Below, one piece after another: positions 18,661-27,820 of a stretch of DNA of 64,000 nucleotides (position 1 is its first letter; every line of letters begins with the position of its first letter). The notes under the pieces were generated by a model, which had not been told where the DNA came from, searched no databases, and saw only the letters and a list, made by a program, of their open reading frames with translations. A program made the translations under genes and the position numbers. Source of the DNA: Bordetella parapertussis (GTDB lineage Bacteria; Pseudomonadota; Gammaproteobacteria; Burkholderiales; Burkholderiaceae_B); assembly GCA_945872285.1 (NCBI GenBank), contig CAMBZR010000005.1, forward strand, positions 9,082 through 73,081. Reading direction: 5' to 3'.

Positions 18661-19559
18661 TAGGGCACCATCAACAGCCAATGATCTGCGAGCAAGGCCG
18701 CAAACAAAAGCGATAAATACAAAATTGAAAATCTAAAAAGCTTACGCGCTAATTCGTCGCTATAGGCGCGGTAAAGTTTAAAAGCATAGCCAACAAAAAT
18801 TAGCCCAAGCGCCACCGCCGTCCCCAGATACAACAGCCCACTCATGCCCACGATATAGGGTAAAAGTGTCGTGGCCAACAAGGCAATGCTGTAGAGCAGA
18901 ATATGCAGTCGGGTGAATTTCTCGCCGTGTGTGATGGGTAACATTGGTAAACCAGAGTTTGCATAATCTTTAGTGCGATATAGCGCCAGTGCCCAAAAAT
19001 GCGGGGGCGTCCAGATAAAAATAATTAATACCAACAACCAGGCTTCGCCTGGCACCGCATCAGCTACCGCCGCCCAACCCAGCGCCGGAGGCATTGCGCC
19101 CGACAACCCGCCAATCACAATATTTTGCGGAGTTCTGGGTTTCAGAATGATTGTGTAAATCACGGCATAGCCGACAAAGGTCGCAAAGGTGAGCCACATC
19201 GTCAGCGGGTTGACCCATTGATACAGCACCACCATGCCGGTTGCGCCCAGCACACCCGAGAAACCTAACACCTGCGCCGTAGAGATCGAACCCGTCGCTG
19301 TCGCGCGTTGCGCCGTTCGCAGCATTCGCGCGTCAACTTGCTGCTCGATCAGACAGTTCATTGCAAAGGCCGCTGCGGCGAGCAACCAGATGCCAACCGT
19401 CGCGGCTAGCACGAGCCTGAGGTCGGGTAGCTCTGGCGTTGCCAGATACATGCCGATCACTGCGCAAAATACCGCTAGCTGTGTGACGCGAGGCTTGGTC
19501 AGCACAAGATACTGGCGCAAAAGGCCTGGGGTGGCGGCGGTCGTGCTGATCATGTTCAC
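18660..19559 (-). CDS. ctaB: Protohaem IX farnesyltransferase (haem O synthase)
   Basis: A UbiA-type prenyltransferase of 299 residues with about nine membrane helices that adds a farnesyl group to haem B, making haem O. Seen are [12 protein letters not shown] at the N terminus, [15 protein letters not shown] in the first Asp-rich loop and the second loop [15 protein letters not shown]. The first loop differs from the enterobacterial NxxxDxxxD pattern, having Glu/Gln in place of one Asp; I believe this is usual in betaproteobacteria. It lies five bases after ctaA. Confidence 0.95.
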   Translation of the reverse strand: MNMISTTAATPGLLRQYLVLTKPRVTQLAVFCAVIGMYLATPELPDLRLVLAATVGIWLLAAAAFAMNCLIEQQVDARMLRTAQRATATGSISTAQVLGFSGVLGATGMVVLYQWVNPLTMWLTFATFVGYAVIYTIILKPRTPQNIVIGGLSGAMPPALGWAAVADAVPGEAWLLVLIIFIWTPPHFWALALYRTKDYANSGLPMLPITHGEKFTRLHILLYSIALLATTLLPYIVGMSGLLYLGTAVALGLIFVGYAFKLYRAYSDELARKLFRFSILYLSLLFAALLADHWLLMVP

Positions 19560-19564
19560 AGTTT

Positions 19565-20677
19565 TTATTGAGGCAACCCCGATTGTACCGACAAGCCTTG
19601 CACACGCGGCTTGGCCAGTCTGGTCAACAGAGTCACCACCGCCAACACGAGCCCTGCCGCGCCGCCGTTATGCAGCACTGCGATCACTAAAGGCCACTGA
19701 AAAAAGATAGTCGTGAGACCTGTGACCAGTTGCGCGACCAGCAGGCACAGCACCAGTGTAGCCGGACCGCGCAGCCCCGCCTCGGCGCGCAAACGCCAGC
19801 CTAACCACCCCCAAAACGCAAACACTAGCCAAGCTGTGTTTCTGTGCACCCAATGAATAGCGGTCAACGCGGGCTGGGAAATCATTTCGCCGTTTGGCAT
19901 TTCTCCCAGGCCCCGCACGACCGCAAACCCGCTTGCCGCATCCATTTGTGGCCACCAGCTGCCTTGGCAGGTCGGAAAATCCATACAAGCGAGCGCAGCG
20001 TAGTTTGTACTGACCCAGCCACCGAGCGCAATTTGCACAAACAATAAGCCGAGCCCGAGGGCCGCCCACTTAAAGTCTCGAGCACTGTGCTCAGACACAG
20101 GGCGGTGGGGCCTTTCGCGAGCCGCCAGCCAAGTCATTAGCGCAAGCAAGCTTAAACCACCCAGCAAATGGACGGTCACGATCGCCGGCATCAACTTTTG
20201 CGTCACAGTCCAGGCCCCAAAAGCGCCCTGTACACACACGGCGAGCAAAGCCACGAATGCGAGCGCCGGCGAATGCCCCAACTTTGTCCGATGACGCCAT
20301 GCCATCCAGCAAATAGAAATAATCAACAGCCCAAGAAAACCACCCACATAGCGATGAATCATCTCAATCCAAGCTTTTGGTACCGTCACAGGCCCGTCTG
20401 GCATGATTTGTGCAGCTTCGCGGATCGCTTGCATTGCACCTAGCGGCGTCACGTTGCCATAACAGCCAGGCCAGTCGGGGCAGCCCAACCCAGAGTCGGT
20501 TAAGCGCACAAAGGCTCCGAACATAATGAGGTCAAGCGTAAGAAACCAGGTCAAGAACAATATCTTTCGATAGCGACGGCGTGTTTGTGCAGCCGCGTTT
20601 CGTTCGGCTGCGCCTAGCTCACCCGCAGCAGTGTGAGGGGCTGATGTGCTCGCAGTGTTCTGGGCGGTTACGCTCAT
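19565..20677 (-). CDS. ctaA: Haem A synthase (COX15/CtaA family)
   Basis: This 370-residue, eight-helix membrane protein oxidises the C8 methyl of haem O to the formyl group of haem A. The motifs [18 protein letters not shown] and the paired-histidine helices ([32 protein letters not shown]) are clear. Its start overlaps the stop of the upstream thioredoxin-fold gene by one base (TGATG). With ctaB five bases downstream it completes the haem B to haem A pathway for the aa3 oxidase. Confidence 0.95.
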   Translation of the reverse strand: MSVTAQNTASTSAPHTAAGELGAAERNAAAQTRRRYRKILFLTWFLTLDLIMFGAFVRLTDSGLGCPDWPGCYGNVTPLGAMQAIREAAQIMPDGPVTVPKAWIEMIHRYVGGFLGLLIISICWMAWRHRTKLGHSPALAFVALLAVCVQGAFGAWTVTQKLMPAIVTVHLLGGLSLLALMTWLAARERPHRPVSEHSARDFKWAALGLGLLFVQIALGGWVSTNYAALACMDFPTCQGSWWPQMDAASGFAVVRGLGEMPNGEMISQPALTAIHWVHRNTAWLVFAFWGWLGWRLRAEAGLRGPATLVLCLLVAQLVTGLTTIFFQWPLVIAVLHNGGAAGLVLAVVTLLTRLAKPRVQGLSVQSGLPQ

Positions 20678-21306
20678 CAGCCTATCCTCGAGTTACGCAC
20701 AAGCTTGCTGATATCTCCACGCACCTTTTCAGGCTCGGCATTGGCAGGATATTGCAAAATCAGATTGGCGTGCGGATCAATAATCCACATTGGCTCAGCC
20801 AGAGCGCTTGCCGCGGTGGCCACAGTGGAGGCCGCAGTTTCTGTCATTAAAAAAGCCTTGAGCTGCTCGGGCTTGATGCGCAACATCACGGTGCCTTTAT
20901 AGGCTTCAAGCACTTTGGCGGGCACCGGCGCATCATCGGTAATAAACCAAACGCGCGCCAGACGCTCAACGTTTTTCCCTTGGCTTGCGTGCGAATTGCG
21001 TAAGATAAATAATTTACGTGCGCAGGCGTCCTGGCAGTCACCGCCATCAGCCGCAACCAGCAACCACTTTCCCCTTAACGTTTCAACATCAAACGGCTGG
21101 CCGTCAAGCGTCGTCGCCTCGAGCGCCGCCCGGGCGGGTATCGGACGTTGGGGCTCGATTAACGTGCCGTAGGCCACGCTGCCGTCAGGACGCCACTGGG
21201 GGTTGAAATAAACCAAAACCGCCGCCAGCACAGGGGCCAGACTAAGCAAGATAATCAGCACAAGTGGCGTGCGTGAGCGCGTGCGCGGTGGGGTCAACTC
21301 AGTCAT
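20677..21306 (-). CDS. SCO-like membrane-anchored protein of the oxidase operon
   Basis: A 209-residue protein with one N-terminal membrane helix (about 13-33) and a periplasmic domain. The stretch TTLDGQPFDVETLRGKWLLV followed by CQDAC (Cys91, Cys95) matches the layout of SCO/thioredoxin-fold proteins: strand, CxxxC, then KLFILRN. The C-terminal part WIIDPHANLILQYP also fits a thioredoxin fold. It lacks the obvious third-ligand VDHS motif of SCO, although a His sits in IDPHANL. Position between surf1 and ctaA, with one-base overlap to ctaA, points to copper or haem handling during oxidase assembly. Exact function unknown. Confidence 0.75.
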   Translation of the reverse strand: MTELTPPRTRSRTPLVLIILLSLAPVLAAVLVYFNPQWRPDGSVAYGTLIEPQRPIPARAALEATTLDGQPFDVETLRGKWLLVAADGGDCQDACARKLFILRNSHASQGKNVERLARVWFITDDAPVPAKVLEAYKGTVMLRIKPEQLKAFLMTETAASTVATAASALAEPMWIIDPHANLILQYPANAEPEKVRGDISKLVRNSRIG

Positions 21307-21315
21307 GTTCTTCCG

Positions 21316-22116
21316 TCAAAAAAGTCGGCGCGATCGGCTGCGCCTGGTACGCCAGACCACAACCACCAGCGCGATTAAACAAATCGCCGCAAAACCAAAC
21401 CACTGCATGGCGTAACCGGTATTTTTGTCGGCATCAACAGACGGCTGCGGCCAAGTTCTTATCAGACCATCATTTGCCGGGCTTGTCTGCAACAACACTA
21501 CAGGGAAAAAATTTAATCCGCTCAGTTTTGACACTTCGGCAACTGCGAGGTTCTGCCGCCTGGGCAATAAATCGGTATCAATCGCGTCGGAGCGCGCTGC
21601 AAAACTAGCGGGTCCAGCGAAAGCAAGCGTCTCGTTCGCGGGCTTCGCTGAAGACCATAACTCAAACAATCTTGGCACGTGCTCGGCGAGCTCGCCGCTC
21701 AGGTGCTGGTCCGAGTCAGGCGTTGGCACAATTGGGGCTTTATTTGTGCCCAGCGGTCGCGCAAACCAGCCTCTTAAAACCAACACTGCTCGACCGTCTT
21801 CTATCACAAGAGGCGTTGCCAGCCATAAACCGGGGCGACCGTTCAAGTTCCGGTTATCAAGCAGCAGACTCAGGTCGCCTCGCCAACGTCCCTGAACGGT
21901 AGCCGGCGTCCAATTTTTAAAATTGTGTGCTTCTTGAGTCGCGTTGTTTAACTCAATCGCTGTGGCCTTGCGGCCTTGCTCAATGGTTGCGGCAATAGTT
22001 CGGCGCTCTGTGGCGCGGTCGAGTTGCCAAAAGCCTAACGAGACACAGGTGCCTCCAACGAGCATAAGCAGCGCCATGGCAAGGGCTGTGCGTGTATTTC
22101 GAGTCCCTGGCGGCAT
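21316..22116 (-). CDS. SURF1 family cytochrome oxidase assembly protein
   Basis: SURF1 helps insert haem A into subunit I of cytochrome oxidase. The 266-residue protein has the expected two membrane helices, one near residues 10-30 (LGFWQLDRA follows directly) and one near the C terminus (WFGFAAICLIALVVVVW), with a periplasmic domain between carrying LLLDNRNLNGRPG and VLRGW. It is nine bases upstream of the SCO-like gene and diverges from a small twin-helix protein gene. Confidence 0.92.
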   Translation of the reverse strand: MPPGTRNTRTALAMALLMLVGGTCVSLGFWQLDRATERRTIAATIEQGRKATAIELNNATQEAHNFKNWTPATVQGRWRGDLSLLLDNRNLNGRPGLWLATPLVIEDGRAVLVLRGWFARPLGTNKAPIVPTPDSDQHLSGELAEHVPRLFELWSSAKPANETLAFAGPASFAARSDAIDTDLLPRRQNLAVAEVSKLSGLNFFPVVLLQTSPANDGLIRTWPQPSVDADKNTGYAMQWFGFAAICLIALVVVVWRTRRSRSRRLF

Positions 22117-22151
22117 GTCTGCGATAATTCCTGTTTTTGGCGGAGTTCGTC

Positions 22152-22355
22152 GTGCGCATACTAGTAATTATTGCCTTTATCGGCATCTTGGGTAGCTTAG
22201 CGTCAGCATTGTTTTATTTGATGCGTGACAAAGGCGCCTCGAGCAAAATGGTCAATGCGCTAACGCTTCGAATCGGCCTGTCGGTCGTACTGTTTTTGCT
22301 GCTGTTGTTCTCTTACTGGATGGGCTGGATTGAAGCGACAGGTTTTAAGGGCTAA
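22152..22355 (+). CDS. Twin transmembrane protein (DUF2909)
   Basis: A 67-residue membrane protein with two helices separated by a short basic loop (LMRDKGASSKMVNALTLRIG). It matches the small DUF2909 proteins found beside oxidase genes in betaproteobacteria. GTG at 22152 has GGAG six bases upstream and is preferred over an in-frame TTG at 22137. It faces the opposite way from the oxidase genes and ends at a shared terminator. Function unknown; an oxidase assembly role is guessed from location. Confidence 0.75.
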   Translation: MRILVIIAFIGILGSLASALFYLMRDKGASSKMVNALTLRIGLSVVLFLLLLFSYWMGWIEATGFKG

Positions 22356-22372
22356 CGGTAGGCTGTGTGGAA

Positions 22373-22415
22373 GCAAAGATAAAAAAGCCGGCAATGCCGG
22401 CTTTTTTATCTTTGC
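22373..22415. terminator. Bidirectional terminator with perfect 20-base arms
   Basis: Two exact 20-base inverted arms (22373-22392 and 22396-22415) flank a three-base AAT loop. The GC core GCCGGC is bordered by an A tract on one side and a T tract on the other, so it can stop transcription from both the DUF2909 gene and ctaE, which converge here. Confidence 0.93.
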
Positions 22416-22434
22416 AAGACCCAGTGCGCTTGCC

Positions 22435-23310
22435 CTAAAACCAGTAAACGAACAAATACAGACCTAACCAAACCACATCAACAAAATGCCAATACCAGGC
22501 AGCACCCTCAAAACCAAAGTGGTGATCAGCTCTGAAGTGGCCCTTCATCATACGAATCAAAATCACGGTTAGCATCGTTGCGCCAAGCAGCACATGAAAA
22601 CCGTGGAATCCGGTCAACATATAGAATAATGAGCCGTAAGCGCCTGAATTGAATTTAAGATTCAAGTCAGTGTAGGCGTGGTAATACTCAAAGCCCTGGC
22701 AGGCGACGAAAATGAAGCCTAGAAGGATAGTCGCAAACAACCAAAATTTTGCTTTGCCGCGATGGTCTGCAATCAAGGCGTGATGAGAAATCGTCAACGT
22801 CACGCCAGAGCTCAGCAGCAAAGCCGTGTTAATTGTCGGTAGCCAAAAAGGTCCCATGGTTTGAAAGGCCTCAACCACTCCTGCTGGGCCAAGGTTTGGC
22901 CAAACAGCATTAAACTCTGGCCACAATAAAAGCTTGTGGTCTAGGTCGCCCAACCAAGGCAGCGTTATGGTGCGTGTGTACCAAAGCGAACCAAAAAACG
23001 CAGCAAAAAACATAACTTCAGAAAAGATAAACCAGCTCATGCTCCAGCGATAAGACATATCGATGCGCTTGCTGTTCATTCCAGCTTCTGACTCTTGGAT
23101 GGCGTCGCCAAACCAGTAGTACAACACGACCATCAAGCCGAGCAAGCCTGCAAACACTGCCCACTTTGCCACGTCAATTCCGTTGATCCAGGCCGAGGCG
23201 CCGAACATCACAATCATGAGCGCAATACTGGCGCGTACAGGGTGAGCCGAGTTGGCGGGAACGTAGTAGTAAGGCGCTACGTTTCCTTGGGCGGAGTGGG
23301 GTGCACTCAT
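22435..23310 (-). CDS. ctaE: Cytochrome c oxidase subunit III
   Basis: Subunit III of the aa3-type oxidase, 291 residues with about seven membrane helices. Characteristic are FGDAIQESEAGMNSKRIDMS, the segment MSWFIFSEVMFFAAFFG with the conserved Glu, and the C-terminal HFGFEGAAWYWHFVDVVWL. ATG 23310 has TTGGAGAACACA upstream, so the preceding TTG is part of the ribosome binding region rather than the start. It lies after the DUF2970 gene in the oxidase operon. Confidence 0.97.
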   Translation of the reverse strand: MSAPHSAQGNVAPYYYVPANSAHPVRASIALMIVMFGASAWINGIDVAKWAVFAGLLGLMVVLYYWFGDAIQESEAGMNSKRIDMSYRWSMSWFIFSEVMFFAAFFGSLWYTRTITLPWLGDLDHKLLLWPEFNAVWPNLGPAGVVEAFQTMGPFWLPTINTALLLSSGVTLTISHHALIADHRGKAKFWLFATILLGFIFVACQGFEYYHAYTDLNLKFNSGAYGSLFYMLTGFHGFHVLLGATMLTVILIRMMKGHFRADHHFGFEGAAWYWHFVDVVWLGLYLFVYWF

Positions 23311-23340
23311 TGTGTTCTCCAAACTAACAAAATATAAATG

Positions 23341-23571
23341 TTATTGCTGAGTTAACAGGGCGATCGCCCAATTAGCCAGCTTCACTAAGCTCACGACAAA
23401 AACGACTGCCAACAACACACCAGCAATAATCAGGTGAACCGGATTGATTCGTGCAATATCTTCTTGATAGCCAGCGTTTTTTCTAACACCAAACGCTGCC
23501 CAAAGCACCGCCTTAAGCGTTTGAAAAAAACTCAGCTTGCGTTGGGCAGATTCTTTTAAGCCATCGCTCAT
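23341..23571 (-). CDS. DUF2970 domain-containing protein
   Basis: A 76-residue protein with an N-terminal amphipathic part (FQTLKAVLWAAFGVRKNAGY) and one C-terminal membrane helix (VHLIIAGVLLAVVFVVSLVKL). DUF2970 proteins are regular members of betaproteobacterial oxidase operons, normally just downstream of ctaG. Here the gene lies 15 bases after a 39-residue oxidase small protein, with no ctaG between them. Function unknown. Confidence 0.85.
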   Translation of the reverse strand: MSDGLKESAQRKLSFFQTLKAVLWAAFGVRKNAGYQEDIARINPVHLIIAGVLLAVVFVVSLVKLANWAIALLTQQ

Positions 23572-23586
23572 GCAAGCTGCCTTGCT

Positions 23587-23706
23587 TTAAGAAAAGTAAT
23601 GCAAATAAACTTGTCTGCCTACGGTGTAGGCAAACAAACCTAAAACAATTACCGTAAAAAACAACCCAGTGCGTCGGTTTTTTCGACGCTGTTCAGTAGT
23701 TAACAT
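23587..23706 (-). CDS. Cytochrome oxidase small assembly protein (39 aa)
   Basis: A 39-residue reading frame begins MLTTEQRRKNRRTGLFFTV and continues into a single hydrophobic helix ending LHYFS. The basic N terminus followed by one helix matches the tiny assembly proteins that sit directly after coxA in betaproteobacteria. It lies seven bases after the coxA stop and is followed by the DUF2970 gene. It is easily missed because of its length. Role in oxidase assembly is inferred from position. Confidence 0.75.
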   Translation of the reverse strand: MLTTEQRRKNRRTGLFFTVIVLGLFAYTVGRQVYLHYFS

Positions 23707-23713
23707 TTTTTAC

Positions 23714-25330
23714 CTATTTAACGACTGGTGGTGTTTCAAAGGTATGGAAAGGCGCGGGCGAAGGTACTGTCCACTCCAGTCCTTCCGCACCCTCCCAAGG
23801 CTTCGCTGCAGCTGGGACACCCTTACCCGCATAGGCTTTCAGAATGATGTACAGGAACAGCAATTGCGAGAACCCGAACAGGAACGCTCCAATGGTCGCG
23901 ACTTGATGAAAATCGGTAAATTGAGCAGCGTAATCGGCATACCGGCGTGGCATGCCGGCCAAGCCCATAAAGTGCATTGGGAAAAAGGTCACATTAAACG
24001 AAATCATGCTTGACCAAAAATGAATCTTGCCAAGTTTTTCGTCGTACATGTAGCCGCACCACTTAGGCAACCAGTAATACGTGCCGGCAAACAGACCAAA
24101 CAACGAGCCCGCGACTAAAACGTAGTGAAAGTGTGCCACCACATAATAGGTGTCGTGCACCTGAATATCAATTGGTGCCATCGACAGGATCAACCCGGTA
24201 AAGCCGCCAATCGTAAACACAAAGATGAAGCCCACTGCAAACAACATCGGAGTCTCGAACGTCATCGACCCCTTCCACATCGTAGCAACCCAGTTGAAAA
24301 CTTTGACGCCTGTTGGAATCGCAATCAACATCGTGGCGTACATAAAATACAACTGCCCGGTGACGGGCATACCCGTTGCAAACATGTGGTGTGCCCACAC
24401 GATAAACGACAAGATCGCGATTGAGGCCGTTGCGTACACCATCGAGGCGTAACCAAACAGTGGTTTACGGGCAAAGGCAGGGATGATAGCGGACACGATC
24501 CCAAAGGCCGGCAAGATCATGATGTAGACCTCGGGGTGGCCAAAGAACCAGAAGATGTGCTGATACAGAACGGGATCGCCGCCTACGGCTGCATTAAAGA
24601 ACCCTGTACCAAAGTGGCGATCGGTTAACACCATGGTGATCGCTGCAGCCAACACTGGCATCACTGCGATTAGCAAATACGCGGTGATCAGCCATGTCCA
24701 ACAAAACAGAGGCATTTTCATCAAGGTCATGCCAGGCGCGCGCATGTTCAGGATGGTGACAACGATATTGATCGAGCCCATGATGGACGAGGCACCCATC
24801 AAATGCATCGCAAAAATTGCCATGTCCATGCCGGGACCCATTTGCAGGGTCAGCGGAGCGTATAGTGTCCAGCCGGCAGCAGTCGCGCCACCTGGGACAA
24901 AGAAAGACGCCGTCAGCAACGCGCCCGCAACGGGCAACAGCCAAAAGCTAAAGTTATTCATGCGGGCAAACGCCATATCGGCCGCGCCAATTTGGAGGGG
25001 GACCATCCAGTTTGCAAACCCGACAAACGCCGGCATGATGGCACCAAACACCATGATTAAACCGTGCATCGTGGTGAACTGATTAAACAGTTCGGGGCGA
25101 AAGAACTGCAGTCCTGGCTGAAACAGCTCGGTGCGCAACAACAGCGCAAGCGTGCCACCCTCGAGCAGCATTGCAAAAGAAAAAATCAAGTACATCGTAC
25201 CGATATCTTTATGGTTGGTGGCAAACAACCAACGCCGCCAGCCGTGAGGCATGTGGGCGTGATCATCATGCGCATGGCCATCGTGTGCGTGGCCGTGCCC
25301 TGAAACGTGGTCTGCTGTAACGCTGCTCAT
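23714..25330 (-). CDS. ctaD: Cytochrome c oxidase subunit I
   Basis: The catalytic subunit of the aa3 oxidase, 538 residues, twelve membrane helices, holding haem a and the haem a3-CuB centre. Diagnostic segments are [16 protein letters not shown] with the cross-linked His-Tyr, [11 protein letters not shown] with two CuB histidines, and [15 protein letters not shown] with the haem histidines. The N terminus carries a His-rich stretch ([20 protein letters not shown]) that may bind metal. Upstream lies coxB, with AGGATAGGAG before the ATG. Confidence 0.98.
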   Translation of the reverse strand: MSSVTADHVSGHGHAHDGHAHDDHAHMPHGWRRWLFATNHKDIGTMYLIFSFAMLLEGGTLALLLRTELFQPGLQFFRPELFNQFTTMHGLIMVFGAIMPAFVGFANWMVPLQIGAADMAFARMNNFSFWLLPVAGALLTASFFVPGGATAAGWTLYAPLTLQMGPGMDMAIFAMHLMGASSIMGSINIVVTILNMRAPGMTLMKMPLFCWTWLITAYLLIAVMPVLAAAITMVLTDRHFGTGFFNAAVGGDPVLYQHIFWFFGHPEVYIMILPAFGIVSAIIPAFARKPLFGYASMVYATASIAILSFIVWAHHMFATGMPVTGQLYFMYATMLIAIPTGVKVFNWVATMWKGSMTFETPMLFAVGFIFVFTIGGFTGLILSMAPIDIQVHDTYYVVAHFHYVLVAGSLFGLFAGTYYWLPKWCGYMYDEKLGKIHFWSSMISFNVTFFPMHFMGLAGMPRRYADYAAQFTDFHQVATIGAFLFGFSQLLFLYIILKAYAGKGVPAAAKPWEGAEGLEWTVPSPAPFHTFETPPVVK

Positions 25331-25508
25331 AGTTGACTCCTATCCTGCTGGTGCCGCGCCCACACGGATAGTGTGAAAGCTGGCGTATCTGAACAAAATG
25401 TATCGAAACCTAACTTATCCAACTGACTTCACTGCGAACTAACTTAACCGCTAACAATTCTTGCCTGAGCGCCGCGTGAATACGCGTGCAGCAGCTTTGG
25501 GCTCGAGC

Positions 25509-26666
25509 TTATCGCTTGGCTTTCACATCCGCTGGTGAAACCACAGGGTCTTGACCTTTTCCGGCATTCGTCCAAGAGGCGCGCGAATAGGTAATGACTG
25601 CCGCGATTTCAACATCGTTGAGTTGCCCGCCGAAAGCTGCCATGGCGGTTCCTTGCTTACCCTTCAGCAAAATATCAATGTGCTCTGCTTTGGGACCCAA
25701 CACGATCTTGCTGCCGTCTAGCGCAGGAAAGGCACCGACGACGCCCTTGCCGCTTCCTTGATGGCAAGCGACACAATTCGCCGCATATACTTTTTCTCCG
25801 CGCGCAATCAAGTCGGTTGCAGCCCATTCTTTGTTCGGATCGTCAGCCGCAGCGGCAAGCAGCGTGACTTGTGCTTGCGACCAGGTGGCGTACTCTTGCT
25901 CGGTCACTACCTTCACGACGATTGGCATAAATGCATGGTCTTTACCGCACAACTCGGTACATTGACCGCGATACTCACCGGTTTTCTCGGCGCGAAACCA
26001 AACGCTTCTGATAAAGCCCGGAATGGCGTCTTGCTTGACAGCCAGGTCGGGCACCATCCACGAGTGGATGACATCTCCGCCTGTGACGGCGATACGGATT
26101 TTTTTGTTGACCGGCACGACCAAGGGATTGTCGACTTCCATCAGATACAACGGCCCGCGCGGCTCTCTGCCTTCGATTTGTGCGCGTGGTGTGGCAAGGT
26201 TGGACAGAAACTTAACCCCTGCGGCTGGGCCGTCGATGTATTCGTAGCCCCATTTCCACTGATAGCCCGTCACTTTAACGGTGATATCTGCGCCGCTGGT
26301 GTCTTTCATCGCCACCACAGTACGCGTCGCTGGCAAAGCCATAGCGATCACGATGACGAAAGGGATCACCGTCCAAGCAACTTCGACACCCAGATGTTCG
26401 TGAAACGTAGCCGCCTTGGCACCGCGCGACTTACGATGGGCCCAGATTGAGTAGAACATGACGCCAAACACAGCAATAAAAATTACCATGCAAACAATCA
26501 GCATAAACCAGTGCAACCAAGCGATATCTTTTGCAATTTGGGTCACGCCGTCGGGCAAATTGAGCTGATTCACACGGGGCCCACCCGGCATATCTTTAAC
26601 TTGTGCGACCACCACACCACAAAACAGCATGGCACAGGCGCCAAGTAAACCTCTGACCTTCTTCAT
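25509..26666 (-). CDS. coxB: Cytochrome c oxidase subunit II with C-terminal cytochrome c domain
   Basis: Subunit II (385 residues) takes electrons from cytochrome c through the CuA centre. A signal peptide and two membrane helices are followed by the cupredoxin domain with CTELCGKDHAFMP (CuA ligands), then a fused cytochrome c domain with haem motif CVACH and a distal methionine region KQGTAMAAFGGQL. The fused haem domain is a known variant in proteobacteria. ATG 26666 (MKKVRGLLG) starts the signal peptide and has GAGG upstream; the open frame extends further without support. First gene of the oxidase operon. Confidence 0.96.
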   Translation of the reverse strand: MKKVRGLLGACAMLFCGVVVAQVKDMPGGPRVNQLNLPDGVTQIAKDIAWLHWFMLIVCMVIFIAVFGVMFYSIWAHRKSRGAKAATFHEHLGVEVAWTVIPFVIVIAMALPATRTVVAMKDTSGADITVKVTGYQWKWGYEYIDGPAAGVKFLSNLATPRAQIEGREPRGPLYLMEVDNPLVVPVNKKIRIAVTGGDVIHSWMVPDLAVKQDAIPGFIRSVWFRAEKTGEYRGQCTELCGKDHAFMPIVVKVVTEQEYATWSQAQVTLLAAAADDPNKEWAATDLIARGEKVYAANCVACHQGSGKGVVGAFPALDGSKIVLGPKAEHIDILLKGKQGTAMAAFGGQLNDVEIAAVITYSRASWTNAGKGQDPVVSPADVKAKR

Positions 26667-26902
26667 GCTAAACCTCGAATGCGTCGCGCTTAAAAGCGGG
26701 GCCGATGACCACTTTGGCCTAAGGGACACCCGCCTTTGGGAGCGCAAAATTGTTGGGGCGCTAGGATGGATACGGGAATACCCTTGGCCAGCGCAAATTA
26801 CCTTTATTCCTAAGCCTACAATAAAACAATGAAGATTATAGCGTGGCCGGGGATCTCTTGCTGCCCTACAATCTGAGTCTGGCCCATATCCTTAGTGACT
26901 CT

Positions 26903-27766
26903 ATGCGTTCCACAAGACTATCTTTAGATCTCCCCAGCCTGCAGGCGCTGCAAGACGACCTGCTTGGTCGCGCCAGGCAGCCGCCCCAACAAGATTCGGT
27001 CCCGCTGCTGATTGCTGGGCAACGCTGTGGCTGGTTGTTTTTGAATGCAGCGCAGGCGCTGGCGGGTTTGGGCGGCGTTGAACTTTCTGCTTCCGAGGCG
27101 CATATTGGCCGCCTAAGTACCTCTCAACCCGCCTTAAATGCCCTACTTGCACGCGTATCGCTCACCTTAAGAGCGGCAGGTTGCGCGCCAGGCTGGCGTA
27201 ACGAATTATTGGACGTTTGGGTCGCAAACGCTAGCGCCCAGACGCTGCCTGGTTCCCAAACAAGCCTGGGCGTCATCGAGCGCGGCGTGGTGCGTCCTTT
27301 GGGGCTTCTGACTTTAGCGGTCCACTTGAATGGCTGGTCTGTCGATGGCAAGCTCTGGGTCGCGCGTCGCGCATTGTCTAAGCCGACCGACCCGGGGATG
27401 TGGGACACCTTGGTTGGTGGCCTCGTGTCGTGCCAAGAAACCGCCGAAAGTGCGCTTGTGCGTGAAACTGAAGAAGAGGCTGGACTTGAACCGCAGCAAA
27501 TCGCCCACCGCACGCCTCTCAGAACGATTGCTCGCATGCACAAGCAGGTGCCTGAAGGCTTTCAGTCTGAAGACGTGCTGACCTGTGAGTGCATTCTGCC
27601 TGAGGGGGTGACGCCCAAGAATCGCGATGGCGAGGTCATGGATATCCAGTTGTTTGAGCCGCAGACTATCTTCAACATGTTGAAAGAAGGTGCTTTCACC
27701 CTTGAGGCCTCGATCGTCTTAGTCGAGGATCTTTTAGCAAAAGCAACGGCACGTGCACCGCTCTGA
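26903..27766 (+). CDS. Nudix hydrolase with DUF4743 N-terminal domain
   Basis: A Nudix hydrolase of about 287 residues. The Nudix box GGLVSCQETAESALVRETEE followed by EAGL is complete, with the catalytic REtEEE residues. The N-terminal part resembles DUF4743, found in thiamine-pyrophosphokinase-associated Nudix proteins. The substrate, some nucleoside-diphosphate-linked compound, is not known. Start is uncertain: ATG 26903 begins just before the conserved region, while an in-frame GTG at 26843 would add 20 residues. TACAAT at 26817-26822 could be its -10. Converges on rpoH. Confidence 0.85.
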   Translation: MRSTRLSLDLPSLQALQDDLLGRARQPPQQDSVPLLIAGQRCGWLFLNAAQALAGLGGVELSASEAHIGRLSTSQPALNALLARVSLTLRAAGCAPGWRNELLDVWVANASAQTLPGSQTSLGVIERGVVRPLGLLTLAVHLNGWSVDGKLWVARRALSKPTDPGMWDTLVGGLVSCQETAESALVRETEEEAGLEPQQIAHRTPLRTIARMHKQVPEGFQSEDVLTCECILPEGVTPKNRDGEVMDIQLFEPQTIFNMLKEGAFTLEASIVLVEDLLAKATARAPL

Positions 27767-27820
27767 GGGATGACAAGCCAAGCTAAAGTTTCAGCCACAC
27801 TGTCTGTTGATGAGCGGCCT

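Noticed and set aside
18660..19559. Haem O synthase with damaged first Asp-rich motif
   Set aside because: The Glu/Gln pattern [12 protein letters not shown] appears usual for betaproteobacterial enzymes as I recall, and all other motifs are intact.
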